Positions 1 through 7,389 of a stretch of 64,000 nt of DNA are shown here, piece after piece. This DNA comes from an uncultured Eubacteriales bacterium. GTDB lineage: Bacteria; Bacillota; Clostridia; Peptostreptococcales; Anaerovoracaceae. The notes below the pieces were generated by a model. That model was not told the DNA's origin and ran no database searches. It saw only the letters and a program-made list of their open reading frames with translations. A program made the translations under genes and the position numbers. The stretch lies in the NCBI GenBank assembly GCA_902798745.1, contig CADBXM010000005.1, positions 1 to 64,000 on the forward strand. Direction: 5' to 3'. Each line of letters opens with the position of its first letter. The stretch's first letter is position 1.

Positions 1-309
1 TTCGAGGCCGTTCTGGTGGTCTTCCCCGTCCGTAGTAAAGGTGGATGTCAGTACCATAACCTGCTCAGGCGCCAGCCCACGGATTTCCGCTTCTGCCTTT
101 ACAGCGTCATCTCCGGCATATCCGATTTCTGTCATAGTGCAGCCTTCCCAATCGCTGAAATAAGTAAAGACCTCCTGTACAGCGTTATCATAATCATCCT
201 CGTTAAAGTAGCGAGATGAGAACGAGCCCACCTTTACAGACGACCCCCCACAAGCTGCAAGACATAACACTGCAATGGTAAGCATCACACCGATAATTGA
301 TTTCTTCAT
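1..309 (-). CDS. Putative lipoprotein, 3' end cut by window edge
   Basis: Reading from an ATG at 309 on the minus strand gives 103 codons with no stop before the window ends. The N-terminus is a lipoprotein signal: MKK, a hydrophobic stretch, and the lipobox CLAAC at about residues 16-20, followed by GGSS. The rest (DNAVQEVFTYFSDWEG, MTEIGYAGDDAVKAEAE) is soluble and I do not recognise a family. The start is supported by a purine-rich AAGGGGG site about 8 bases upstream. It probably sits lipid-anchored on the outer face of the membrane. Function is unknown. Confidence 0.75.
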   Translation of the reverse strand, partial: MKKSIIGVMLTIAVLCLAACGGSSVKVGSFSSRYFNEDDYDNAVQEVFTYFSDWEGCTMTEIGYAGDDAVKAEAEIRGLAPEQVMVLTSTFTTDGEDHQNGLE

Positions 310-381
310 TAATGTGCCCCCTTTCTCAAAACAATTATCATTATCTATCATATTTTTCCCACTCAAGCAGAGTGCTTTTGC

Positions 382-696
382 TTACTTCTTTTTCTTTGGT
401 GCCGACAATTCATTATACATTGTCTCGATAAGTTCACGCAGAAATTCTTTGTCTTCTACATCATCCACGAGCAACATTTCCTTAGCACCTTCATATGGAA
501 GCTCCAAATTGGCATCAGGCATCATTTCTACAGCAGACTTCGTCGACTTCACAAGAAAACGGTCATCGTAAATACCTCCGACAACCTTACCATCATAATA
601 GATGATGTATTCCCCCATCATTACTCTGTAAGTAATCCTATTAAGCTCTGAAAGCTGCTCTAATATGTAGTTCAGGTATTCTTTGCTGGACGCCAC
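382..696 (-). CDS. TfoX N-terminal domain protein
   Basis: 104 residues, the usual length of stand-alone TfoX_N proteins. The hallmarks are MMGEYIIYYDGKVVGGIYDDRFLVK (about residues 26-50), a PYEGAKEML segment and the closing Lys-rich tail APKKKK. TfoX/Sxy is known as a competence regulator in gamma-proteobacteria; these short Firmicutes versions lack the C-terminal half and have no established role. The start is a GTG with GAGG seven bases upstream. It is monocistronic, and the ~395 bases upstream hold the tRNA-Ala-derived repeat and hairpins described separately. A function in DNA uptake is not shown by the sequence. Confidence 0.8.
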   Translation of the reverse strand: MASSKEYLNYILEQLSELNRITYRVMMGEYIIYYDGKVVGGIYDDRFLVKSTKSAVEMMPDANLELPYEGAKEMLLVDDVEDKEFLRELIETMYNELSAPKKKK

Positions 697-904
697 TATA
701 GATCCTCACATATCCCGATTTATATGCTTTTTATTAGTATAATCATTTAAGAGGATAAATACCATTACTTGATTTTTTAGACCCTTAAATCGGTAATTTG
801 AGAAGCCCCTAAAATGTAGTGCTGTAATTTCAACGCTTTGTGGCGTCGTGCGTACGAGAATTTATCAAACCACTTCCAATCAAATCCAAGCACCCAAAAA
901 TGAG

Positions 905-930
905 AAAACCGTTGGAATTCCAACGGTTTT
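905..930. terminator. Perfect 26-bp palindrome, terminator-like
   Basis: Positions 905-930 form a perfect inverted repeat (AAAACCGTTGGAA and its complement) with A-run and T-run ends, so it could end transcription on either strand. It lies 8 bp beyond the tRNA-Ala 3'-end fragment at 939-955, in the place a tRNA terminator would occupy on the minus strand. I read it as the original terminator of tRNA-Ala, displaced by insertion of the islet. Confidence 0.7.
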
Positions 931-938
931 CGTGGTAA

Positions 939-955
939 AGCGTACGAGGCTCGAA
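939..955 (-). repeat. Copy of tRNA-Ala 3' end (candidate att site)
   Basis: Seventeen bases (AGCGTACGAGGCTCGAA on the plus strand) are identical to 5005-5021, the acceptor/T-arm part of the tRNA-Ala gene, in the same orientation. A shorter match, GCGTACGAG followed by AATTT, occurs at 849-862 and may be an older, more decayed copy. Duplicated tRNA 3' ends are the usual boundary of elements inserted by tyrosine recombinases. The stretch 697-1091 otherwise holds only hairpins and repeats; I see no gene in it. Confidence 0.65.
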
Positions 956-1014
956 TTTGCACGCTAATCCTGAACACGTTGAAATGAAAGGAGGACAGCA
1001 CGCCATCACTTTCT

Positions 1015-1035
1015 ATCCAACCACTCATCCAACCA
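1015..1035 (-). repeat. Paired 9-bp direct repeat, 12-bp period
   Basis: ATCCAACCA at 1015-1023 recurs at 1027-1035 (TGGTTGGAT on the minus strand), separated by 3 bp. It lies between the stop of the surface-protein gene and the tRNA-Ala 3'-end copy, about 60 bp from the latter. The geometry matches the pair at 50769-50789 in the second islet and resembles arm-type binding sites of tyrosine integrases. Confidence 0.55.
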
Positions 1036-1056
1036 CTTGAAAACCCTGTAGTTTCA

Positions 1057-1083
1057 GACTCGCTCCGCATACCGGAGCGAGTC
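1057..1083. terminator. Hairpin after surface-protein gene
   Basis: GACTCGCTCCG (1057-1067) pairs with CGGAGCGAGTC (1073-1083) around a 5-base loop, starting 9 bp after the stop of the minus-strand surface gene. The T-run is on the plus-strand side (TTTTC), so termination of the minus-strand transcript would rely mainly on the strong 11-bp stem. Confidence 0.6.
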
Positions 1084-1091
1084 TTTTCATA

Positions 1092-4000
1092 TCACTTTAC
1101 GGTGACCTTCACCTTGGCGAAGACCCCGTTCTGGGTATAGGCGTAAACGTGGCAGGTGCCCTTGCCAACTGCCTTGATCACACCCTTATTAGATATCTTT
1201 GCCACCTTAGGGTTTGAGGACTCATAGGCCATGCCTCTGTGCCGCCTGACCTTGAGCTTTTTTGAATCAGGCACGGCCTTTGCTTTGAGCCTGAACCTCT
1301 GGCCTCTTTTGAGAGCGACCTTGTTCTTCTTTGCCGCGGTCTTTACGCTCTTGTCATTTCCTACCTTTCCGCCCTTTGTAGCGACGTGGACGGTTTTTGA
1401 TGTGGATATGATATTCCCTTTAGCGTCAACGGCATAGACAATGAATTTGAAATAGGTTCCCTTGGTGACCTTCTTGCCGGCGACCTTTTTGTAGCTGAAG
1501 GCGGTCTTTGCGGTCGTCGTCAGCTTTTTATACTTATACTTGGTTCCGCATTTGTTGCCGTATATGACGTATTTCTTCGCGCCCGGAACCTTTTTCCATT
1601 TTATCTGTATCGAGTTCTTTGCCACCTTGCCGGAGCGTGCCTGCAGGAGATTGAACTCCGTGTTTTCAGGCTCTTCCCTTGACGGCGGCACAATCTGAGG
1701 TGCAGGCTTTTTCTGCGCAGTACTCACTGCGGCGTCGCTCTCATCCCCGTAAAAGGTCCCATCCTCGGTTACGCGGAGAGGTGTCACCGTGTAATTGTAC
1801 ACAGTGTAAATATCAGCAGAAGCATCGGTATAAGCCGTCGTGTCCGCATCCACGGTCGCGAGCAGCTCCGGAGTCCCGCCTGCTCCCGTCCCGCGCCAGA
1901 TCTCATATCCGGTGGCGCCGTCTGTCGCGCTCCAGGAGAGCTCACTCTGACCGCTGCTGGCGATCTCGAGAGTCGTGCTCCCGATAAACTTAGGCGCCGC
2001 CTCCACCACATTGCTCGCAGCGCTGATCACACCCTTGTCAGGGATCGCGGCCTTTACAGAGTATGAATACTTTCGCCCCGTGACAAGGTCGGTATCCGTA
2101 AAGCTCGTGTCCGTCACATCAAACATACTGGTCTCGCCTTGCTTTGTATCGGTCCTGTATACCTTATAGGCCGTGGCATCCGTGACCGCATCCCAGCTGA
2201 GCCCGATCGAATCATAGGTGACGTCCGTCAGGCTGATCTGCGGCACGCCAAGCTCCTTTGTCGTATAATTGAACGATGTCTCTTTTGTCAGACATGTCAC
2301 CCCGATGCTCTGTGTTCCGGTGCTGAGAGGCTGCGTCAGCGCAGGGTCAAAGTCAAACATGCTCTCATGATTGTTATATGACAGGGCTGCCGCGGAACCG
2401 TCATCAAACCGTACATTCAGGACGAGTCCGTATGGAATCAGGGCTTCTCCGCTGTACAATTCGCGCCTCGGCAGGCTCTGTACGGAAATCGAGGATGCCT
2501 TTTGCAGTACGGCGGTCTTTGACAATTCGCCATTTTCGTTATTTATGCCACGGTACTGTCCGTCGCTGATCGTCCCGTCGGACGGTTCGGAGATCCATAT
2601 GTCATCTGCCAGATCCAAGCTTTCATAGATCCGCCATGCACTGTAGCCCCCGTTCAGGGTCAGCTTGCCTCCGGTCATTCTAAGCGTGTTTGCTTCAAGC
2701 GCCTTACCCTGATCTGTGTTCACGGCGGCAGTGCCGCCGCGGATCATGACATTTTCTGCAATGAACGCGTCACTGCCGGAGCTCGCGGTAAAATTACCGC
2801 TTAAAAGATCGAACGTGCCCCCCACATAGAGCCCGGAGCCGGAATTGTCTCCGGTCACCGTCATAACAGAGTTGTTGATAGACAGACCGGCAGCGCACCC
2901 CACAGCAGAATAGTTCGCGGCTCCTTTCGCCACAAAGCTACCTTCCCGTTGCAAATATACATCTCCGGTCAGCCAGGCAGCATAGCTGCCATTATCAGAT
3001 TTCGTTAATTCCGCAGTGACCTTTCCGCCGCTTATTGTTGTTTTACTGGAAACCTCGAGAGCTTTATAATGCTGCCTCTCAGATTTTGCAATGAGCTCGC
3101 CCCCGTTCACGGCATTGAGGCTGCCGCCAACAAACAAAGCCGCGTTGGCGCGTGTTATACTCTGGTCGACATCCCGGGCCAATGTTGTCGTTATCTTCCC
3201 GTTAGAGACTATTTCCACATTACCGCTTACATTGATCCCGCTTTTGTTCGAGGTCAGACTTCCGCTGGAGATATATATGTCACCGCCATTGGATTCACTG
3301 CTTACAGATACTATGCCGTCGCGCGCGGACACGGCAGCTCCGGTAAGCCGCATATTTCCGTCCCGGACATTGATTGCTCCGACCGATTGCAGCAGTCCGC
3401 CGCTGCCCGTATAATCTCCTTTACTAAGCACAACATCGCCGCTGGTCGTAAGCAGAGCGCCCCCTGTTTGAGTGAGTCCTTTATGAAAGTATGCATTGCC
3501 GGAATAAATATAAACATTCCCTCCTTTGAGCTCGACCGGTCCCTGGAATCCGAAGCCGTTGTCAGCAAATACTATTCCCCCGCTGATCACGGATGTCCTG
3601 CTGCTGTCATTTACCGAAAAATTCCGATATGCTCCGAGCGTGCCTGACTTTACCTGACAGGTAAACGCATTCAGATTTTTTGCCAGCACCGATCCACTGT
3701 TCAGGGTGAGATCTCCACTGCACCATAACGATCCGAGATAGCTCACCGTTGCGTCAGGATAACTTACCGTAAGCTCTGCAGAGGTGATTGTGCAGTCTTT
3801 AACGTCGACGGTGTTCGTGACCAGGAGGGAGGCACCGTCACCGCTGCCTGTCAGGTCAAGCGATTTGTCTCCTGCATCCAGGGAAATGCTGGTGAGGCTG
3901 TTGGCGCCGGTAACCACTATCGTCAAGGAGCAATTGGTGCTTAGGCTGCCGTATTCCTGATCTGAATGCTTGAATCCGTCGAGATACAGAGTTCCCATAT

Positions 4001-4217
4001 CCCGCGACAGCTTGTAGCGGCCGGCCGTCCATCCGCTGATCTCCGGTTTCCCTTCGTTCCAGCTGTGCCACGTGTCATCCGCATACAGAGCAAAGCCTCC
4101 GATCTGTACATATGTATCTGCAGCCTCCGTCCTTGCTGTAAATGCAGCCGCAATCAGAATAAGGAACGCCAAAACAGCAAATGCGCTTTTAAACTGTCCT
4201 CTTAGCTTCTTCGTCAT
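1092..4217 (-). CDS. Large secreted surface protein with beta-helix-like repeats, FN3 and Ig-like (Big_2) domains
   Basis: 1041 residues. Residues 1-33 are a Sec signal peptide (hydrophobic core, cleavage near ARTEA). An N-terminal module (YVQIGGFALY, then GTLYLDG) resembles the opening of the second surface protein at 50911-52656. Residues ~60-560 are short Gly/Ser-rich strands (GGSLNAVNGGELIA, TTISGGKVTAEL, TLRMTGGKLTLNGG) typical of a right-handed beta-helix. Two FN3-like domains follow (~640-830: ISLTDVTYDSIGLSWDAV, ELSWSATDGATGYEIWR), then a Lys-rich FN3-like domain (~870-950) and a C-terminal Big_2 domain (YESSNPKVAKISNKGVIKAVGKG). There is no LPXTG motif or SLH domain, so the anchor is unclear; the basic C-terminus may bind wall polymers. 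GGGAGG lies upstream of the ATG. The gene sits inside a tRNA-Ala-bounded islet. Adhesin or glycan-binding roles are inference. Confidence 0.8.
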   Translation of the reverse strand: MTKKLRGQFKSAFAVLAFLILIAAAFTARTEAADTYVQIGGFALYADDTWHSWNEGKPEISGWTAGRYKLSRDMGTLYLDGFKHSDQEYGSLSTNCSLTIVVTGANSLTSISLDAGDKSLDLTGSGDGASLLVTNTVDVKDCTITSAELTVSYPDATVSYLGSLWCSGDLTLNSGSVLAKNLNAFTCQVKSGTLGAYRNFSVNDSSRTSVISGGIVFADNGFGFQGPVELKGGNVYIYSGNAYFHKGLTQTGGALLTTSGDVVLSKGDYTGSGGLLQSVGAINVRDGNMRLTGAAVSARDGIVSVSSESNGGDIYISSGSLTSNKSGINVSGNVEIVSNGKITTTLARDVDQSITRANAALFVGGSLNAVNGGELIAKSERQHYKALEVSSKTTISGGKVTAELTKSDNGSYAAWLTGDVYLQREGSFVAKGAANYSAVGCAAGLSINNSVMTVTGDNSGSGLYVGGTFDLLSGNFTASSGSDAFIAENVMIRGGTAAVNTDQGKALEANTLRMTGGKLTLNGGYSAWRIYESLDLADDIWISEPSDGTISDGQYRGINNENGELSKTAVLQKASSISVQSLPRRELYSGEALIPYGLVLNVRFDDGSAAALSYNNHESMFDFDPALTQPLSTGTQSIGVTCLTKETSFNYTTKELGVPQISLTDVTYDSIGLSWDAVTDATAYKVYRTDTKQGETSMFDVTDTSFTDTDLVTGRKYSYSVKAAIPDKGVISAASNVVEAAPKFIGSTTLEIASSGQSELSWSATDGATGYEIWRGTGAGGTPELLATVDADTTAYTDASADIYTVYNYTVTPLRVTEDGTFYGDESDAAVSTAQKKPAPQIVPPSREEPENTEFNLLQARSGKVAKNSIQIKWKKVPGAKKYVIYGNKCGTKYKYKKLTTTAKTAFSYKKVAGKKVTKGTYFKFIVYAVDAKGNIISTSKTVHVATKGGKVGNDKSVKTAAKKNKVALKRGQRFRLKAKAVPDSKKLKVRRHRGMAYESSNPKVAKISNKGVIKAVGKGTCHVYAYTQNGVFAKVKVTVK

Positions 4218-4347
4218 TGTTCCTCCCGCTTTTTATACCATTGCTCTGTTCGTTTTCAGGTAATCCGGTTTCTGTCTGCCATCTGTTGTTTTCTTTTCTG
4301 TTTCCTGACCGGCGCGTTGTGGATCGACCACTTTTAGAGAGCCTCGA

Positions 4348-4728
4348 TCAGTGGTTATACAGTACGGCATTTTCTGCCCATAGTTTAACTGATATTGAAC
4401 CATACTTGTTATGCTCCATGTTGTCTCTTATGACAGCTATGCTTGGCATGGCAAAGCCACCCATATCAAGTGATCGCACAAGATCATCCGGCCATATGTT
4501 GTGTACAGCGATAAGATCCTTGACTTGCTCGACCGGCTCTGATATCGAAAACTTACGCTTTGCATACTCTTCAGGAGAATATCTCCTTACAGGTTCTCCA
4601 AAACTTCCTTCTCGCTCATTGTATTCATCATCTGAATAATATGTTCCGCTTCTGCCTCTCTCTGCTCTTCTGGAATAGTCTCCATATGCAGGCATATTGT
4701 CTCGTAAGACTTCTGACTGATATGCCAT
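4348..4728 (-). CDS. Truncated N-terminal piece of a phage/ICE large polyvalent-type protein
   Basis: 126 residues starting at an ATG with AAAGGA six bases upstream. After a charged, Tyr/Arg/Glu-rich leader comes DLIAVHNIWPDDLVRSLDMGG and then FAMPSIAVIRDNMEHNKYGSISV. From memory this resembles the segment near the N-terminus of very long multi-domain proteins carried by phages and conjugative elements in Firmicutes (large polyvalent proteins). In those, the chain continues for hundreds of residues; here it stops soon after the motif with KLWAENAVLYNH. That makes it a likely remnant of a mobile element. It lies upstream of the surface protein, on the same strand, inside the tRNA-Ala islet. 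A complete small protein cannot be ruled out. Confidence 0.55.
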   Translation of the reverse strand: MAYQSEVLRDNMPAYGDYSRRAERGRSGTYYSDDEYNEREGSFGEPVRRYSPEEYAKRKFSISEPVEQVKDLIAVHNIWPDDLVRSLDMGGFAMPSIAVIRDNMEHNKYGSISVKLWAENAVLYNH

Positions 4729-4859
4729 GATACGTCCTTTCTCATACATAATTAGTATATCATACAGAGGTGTCTTTACTTGTCGGTTTAAAGCAATTAT
4801 TGGCAGTTTCGGAAGATAGGATGACAAATGGTAAATATGAGAGGCTGAGGTACACGAGA

Positions 4860-4880
4860 CTTGTACCACGCTTGTACCAC
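4860..4880 (-). repeat. Paired 10-bp direct repeat near tRNA-Ala
   Basis: CTTGTACCAC at 4860-4869 recurs at 4871-4880, one base apart (GTGGTACAAG on the minus strand). It lies ~120 bp inside the tRNA-proximal end of the islet. Such short tandem repeats near an attachment site are typical of integrase arm sites; no integrase gene is present. Apart from this, 4729-4950 holds nothing I can support. Confidence 0.5.
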
Positions 4881-4950
4881 ACCTGAAGTGCCGAAAAGTG
4901 CCATATTTTGATTTTATGTGGTGAGTGTCCGTTAAAAAAACAAGCAAGAG

Positions 4951-4980
4951 AAAAGCCTGTAATCGTTGCAATTACAGGCT
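4951..4980 (-). terminator. tRNA-Ala terminator
   Basis: AGCCTGTAAT (4954-4963) and ATTACAGGCT (4971-4980) form a perfect 10-bp stem with a 7-base loop; on the minus strand it is followed by TTTTCTC. It lies 18 bp downstream of the CCA end of tRNA-Ala. Confidence 0.8.
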
Positions 4981-4998
4981 CTTTACTTCTCTCTTTTT

Positions 4999-5074
4999 TG
5001 GTGGAGCGTACGAGGCTCGAACTCGTGACCTCCTGACTGCCAGTCAGACGCGCTCCCAGCTGCGCTAACGCCCC
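4999..5074 (-). tRNA. tRNA-Ala(GGC)
   Basis: On the minus strand the sequence folds as a full cloverleaf: acceptor GGGGCGT/ACGCTCC with the alanine identity pair G3-U70, D-arm GCGC/GCGC, anticodon stem TCTGA/TCAGG with loop CTGGCAG (anticodon GGC), T-arm ACGAG-TTCGAGC-CTCGT. The 3' CCA is encoded (4999-5001). It lies 73 bp downstream of the DUF1292 gene on the same strand. Its 3' end is partly duplicated at 939-955. Confidence 0.95.
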
Positions 5075-5147
5075 AAATATATGGCATGCTTTTACAGCAC
5101 GCCATACAGTATACACTATTGAATTAAAGATGTCGAGAAATAAATTA

Positions 5148-5435
5148 TTATTCTTCTTCTTCGGCCATGATCGCGTCAAATTCAGCGGCCGCAGCGTCGA
5201 ATTCTTCTTCGCTCTCGATCTCGAGGATCTCGAACTCGTCATCGCTTACCTGCTTGTAGCCGTAGATATATACGTCATCTGTGCCGTCCTCTGGAGCAAG
5301 TGCGATATACTCCTTGCCACCGAGCTCAAATGTGCCCATTACATAGCAATCAACAGCGCTGTCATCATCAAACTCAAGAGTTATGATATCTTCTTCCTCT
5401 TCTTCGATGTTGATGTTTTTTGTATCCTCTGCCAT
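5148..5435 (-). CDS. DUF1292 family protein (YrzB-like)
   Basis: 95 residues, highly acidic. The core DIITLEFDDDSAVDCYVMGTF, then YIALAPEDGTDDVYIYGY and FEILEIESEEEFDAAA, is the DUF1292 pattern, widespread in Firmicutes and of unknown function. An AAGGAG-type site precedes the ATG. It lies 39 bp downstream of uvrC, with the tRNA-Ala gene next on the same strand, so it is probably the last protein gene of the serC-dac-uvrC unit. Confidence 0.85.
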   Translation of the reverse strand: MAEDTKNINIEEEEEDIITLEFDDDSAVDCYVMGTFELGGKEYIALAPEDGTDDVYIYGYKQVSDDEFEILEIESEEEFDAAAAEFDAIMAEEEE

Positions 5436-5474
5436 AGTGAGTTCTCCTTTCCTTAAGACAATCTCAATATAACA

Positions 5475-7376
5475 TTATTCAGCAAAGTATTCAAGGATGC
5501 TCTCCGCCGCGACAGCGTTCATTCCATCGGTTTCCATGAGTTCTTCATAGCTCGCTTCCTTTATCGCTTTGATGCTTCCGAACCTGCTGAGAAGAGCCGC
5601 ACGCCTTTTAGGACCTATGCCCGGTATGTCTTCCAAAGCTGACTTTATCATCTTTTTGCCCTTTACACCCGACATGTATGTGATGGCAAATCGGTGCACT
5701 TCCTCCTGTATGTTGCCGCAGTAACTGAAGAGCAGCCTATTATCTCTGAGATCGATCTCATGGCCGTCGTCAAAGACGATGGCACGAGTCCTGTGGGCAT
5801 CGTCTTTTGCGAGCCCGACCACCGGGATCGCGATGCGGAACGCATCGACGACGGCCTTCACCGCGTGTACCTGCCCGAGTCCTCCGTCTATGAACATGAT
5901 ATCAGGGTACGTGCTGAACCCTGGGTCTCCCTTTCTCGCCCTCTTCAGTCTCCTGTAAATGACCTCTCTCAGACTTCCATAGTCGTCTCCTTCGGCGGTC
6001 CTCACTTTGAATTTCCTGTAGTCGTTCCTGACCGGCTTTCTTCCTTCATATACGACCATTCCACCGACTGTATCGAGACCGTTGAAATTGGCTATATCGT
6101 ATGCATCGATGCGGTATTCCCTGTCATCATCGTCCGCTATCAGAAGCGGCGCGTTCCCGCTGATAGATGAAGCATATTCTATCAGAGCCGCGATCTCCTT
6201 TTTTAGAGCGTCACGGCGTTCCTCTTCGCGTTCAGCCTTTTCATCAAGTGTACCTGCAAGCTTAATCGCATCATCCTGTGACATCTTGAGCAGAGCCCTT
6301 TTTTCGCCCCTCTCAGGAACTACTATCCGCGTCTTATGCATCACATCAGACTTCGCTTCGGCATTTCCGGCATTCACACTGTCAAGGAATTCTTCCAGCA
6401 GCTCTTCATCCTCTATATGGCGCGGCAGGATCAGCTCTCTCGGAAGCACCGATAGCTCAGGATAATACTGAGTTATGAATGATGAGAGCATTTCGGACGC
6501 CTCCTGCGCCCCTGCATAACCGCTCCTGATATATGTGATCTCGCGCCCGGTCATCTTTCCGTCACGCACCTTATACTGCGCGATGACACCCGTCCTGTCT
6601 GTGATGACAGGGATCAGCACGTCTGCGTCTCTGTCTCTCACCATGGTCGCTCTTTGTATCTCTCCGAGTGACCGTATAGACTTTATATAGTCTCTGAACC
6701 TCGCGGCATCCTCGTATCTCATCTCTTCGGATGCCTGTTCCATCTCAGATGTGAGCCTCGCGATTATATGTGAATCCTTTCCGCTGAGAAGATCTATTAT
6801 CTCCCCTATATCTCTTTGATACTTTTCTTCGTCCGCTTCTCCTACACAAACGCCCGGGCATTTGCCTATGAAATAATTGAGACAAGGTCTCACACCTTTT
6901 CGGAACTCCTGCTGACGGCATTTCTTCAGCTGATATGTCTCATCTATCATGCCCAGTATGCGTCTTACCGATCCCGCGTCGGAGTACGGTCCGAAATAGC
7001 GGTTGCCGTCGCGTTCAAGCCTTCTGGTGCTTACTACCCTCGGAAACCTCTCAGATGTGGTCACTTCGATGTAAGGATAGGATTTATCATCCTTCAGCAG
7101 GATATTGTACCGAGGCATGTACTTTTTTATGAGATTGCATTCCAAAAGGAGAGCTTCCATCTCCGTAGCACAGCTGATGTATTCGAATTCAGCTATGTTG
7201 GGGACCATCGCTCTCACTTTAGGGTCTGCCTGTGAAGTCTTTCTGAAATAGCTTCTTACGCGGTTTCGGAGGTTTATCGCCTTGCCCACGTATATGACTT
7301 CGCCGAGGCTGTCCTTATGCATATATACTCCCGGTGTCGTCGGGAGTTTTTTCAGTTCGTCCTCGATAATGAACAT
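5475..7376 (-). CDS. uvrC: Excinuclease ABC subunit C
   Basis: 633 residues, normal length. UvrC makes both incisions around a lesion held by UvrB in nucleotide excision repair. An N-terminal GIY-YIG nuclease (TPGVYMHKDSLGEVIYVGKA, residues ~13-32) is followed by a UVR motif (~200-235), the RNase H-like second nuclease (IADDDDREYRIDAYDIANFNG and FIDGGLGQV regions, ~415-500) and C-terminal helix-hairpin-helix repeats (DIPGIGPKRRAALLSRFGS). The start ATG is 13 bp downstream of the preceding carboxypeptidase-like gene, so the two are co-transcribed. Nothing is missing from the catalytic motifs I can see. Confidence 0.95.
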   Translation of the reverse strand: MFIIEDELKKLPTTPGVYMHKDSLGEVIYVGKAINLRNRVRSYFRKTSQADPKVRAMVPNIAEFEYISCATEMEALLLECNLIKKYMPRYNILLKDDKSYPYIEVTTSERFPRVVSTRRLERDGNRYFGPYSDAGSVRRILGMIDETYQLKKCRQQEFRKGVRPCLNYFIGKCPGVCVGEADEEKYQRDIGEIIDLLSGKDSHIIARLTSEMEQASEEMRYEDAARFRDYIKSIRSLGEIQRATMVRDRDADVLIPVITDRTGVIAQYKVRDGKMTGREITYIRSGYAGAQEASEMLSSFITQYYPELSVLPRELILPRHIEDEELLEEFLDSVNAGNAEAKSDVMHKTRIVVPERGEKRALLKMSQDDAIKLAGTLDEKAEREEERRDALKKEIAALIEYASSISGNAPLLIADDDDREYRIDAYDIANFNGLDTVGGMVVYEGRKPVRNDYRKFKVRTAEGDDYGSLREVIYRRLKRARKGDPGFSTYPDIMFIDGGLGQVHAVKAVVDAFRIAIPVVGLAKDDAHRTRAIVFDDGHEIDLRDNRLLFSYCGNIQEEVHRFAITYMSGVKGKKMIKSALEDIPGIGPKRRAALLSRFGSIKAIKEASYEELMETDGMNAVAAESILEYFAE

Positions 7377-7389
7377 ACTGATCGGGTTC

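Noticed and set aside
777..1070. A 97-codon minus-strand open frame running through the tRNA-Ala scar
   Set aside because: It crosses the palindrome at 905-930 and the tRNA fragment, has no ribosome binding site and no recognisable protein pattern; it is a chance frame.
1784..4153. Several long frames on both strands inside surface gene 1
   Set aside because: They are shadows of the 1041-codon gene; none has a start site with a ribosome binding site or a recognisable domain.
995..5105. 12-bp match ACAGCACGCCAT at 995-1006 and 5094-5105 as another att pair
   Set aside because: Its distance to the tRNA repeat differs at the two ends (56 and 89 bp), so it does not belong to the same duplication; probably chance.
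4760..5242. A 160-codon minus-strand frame across the tRNA-Ala gene
   Set aside because: It reads straight through the tRNA and its terminator and overlaps the DUF1292 gene; chance frame.
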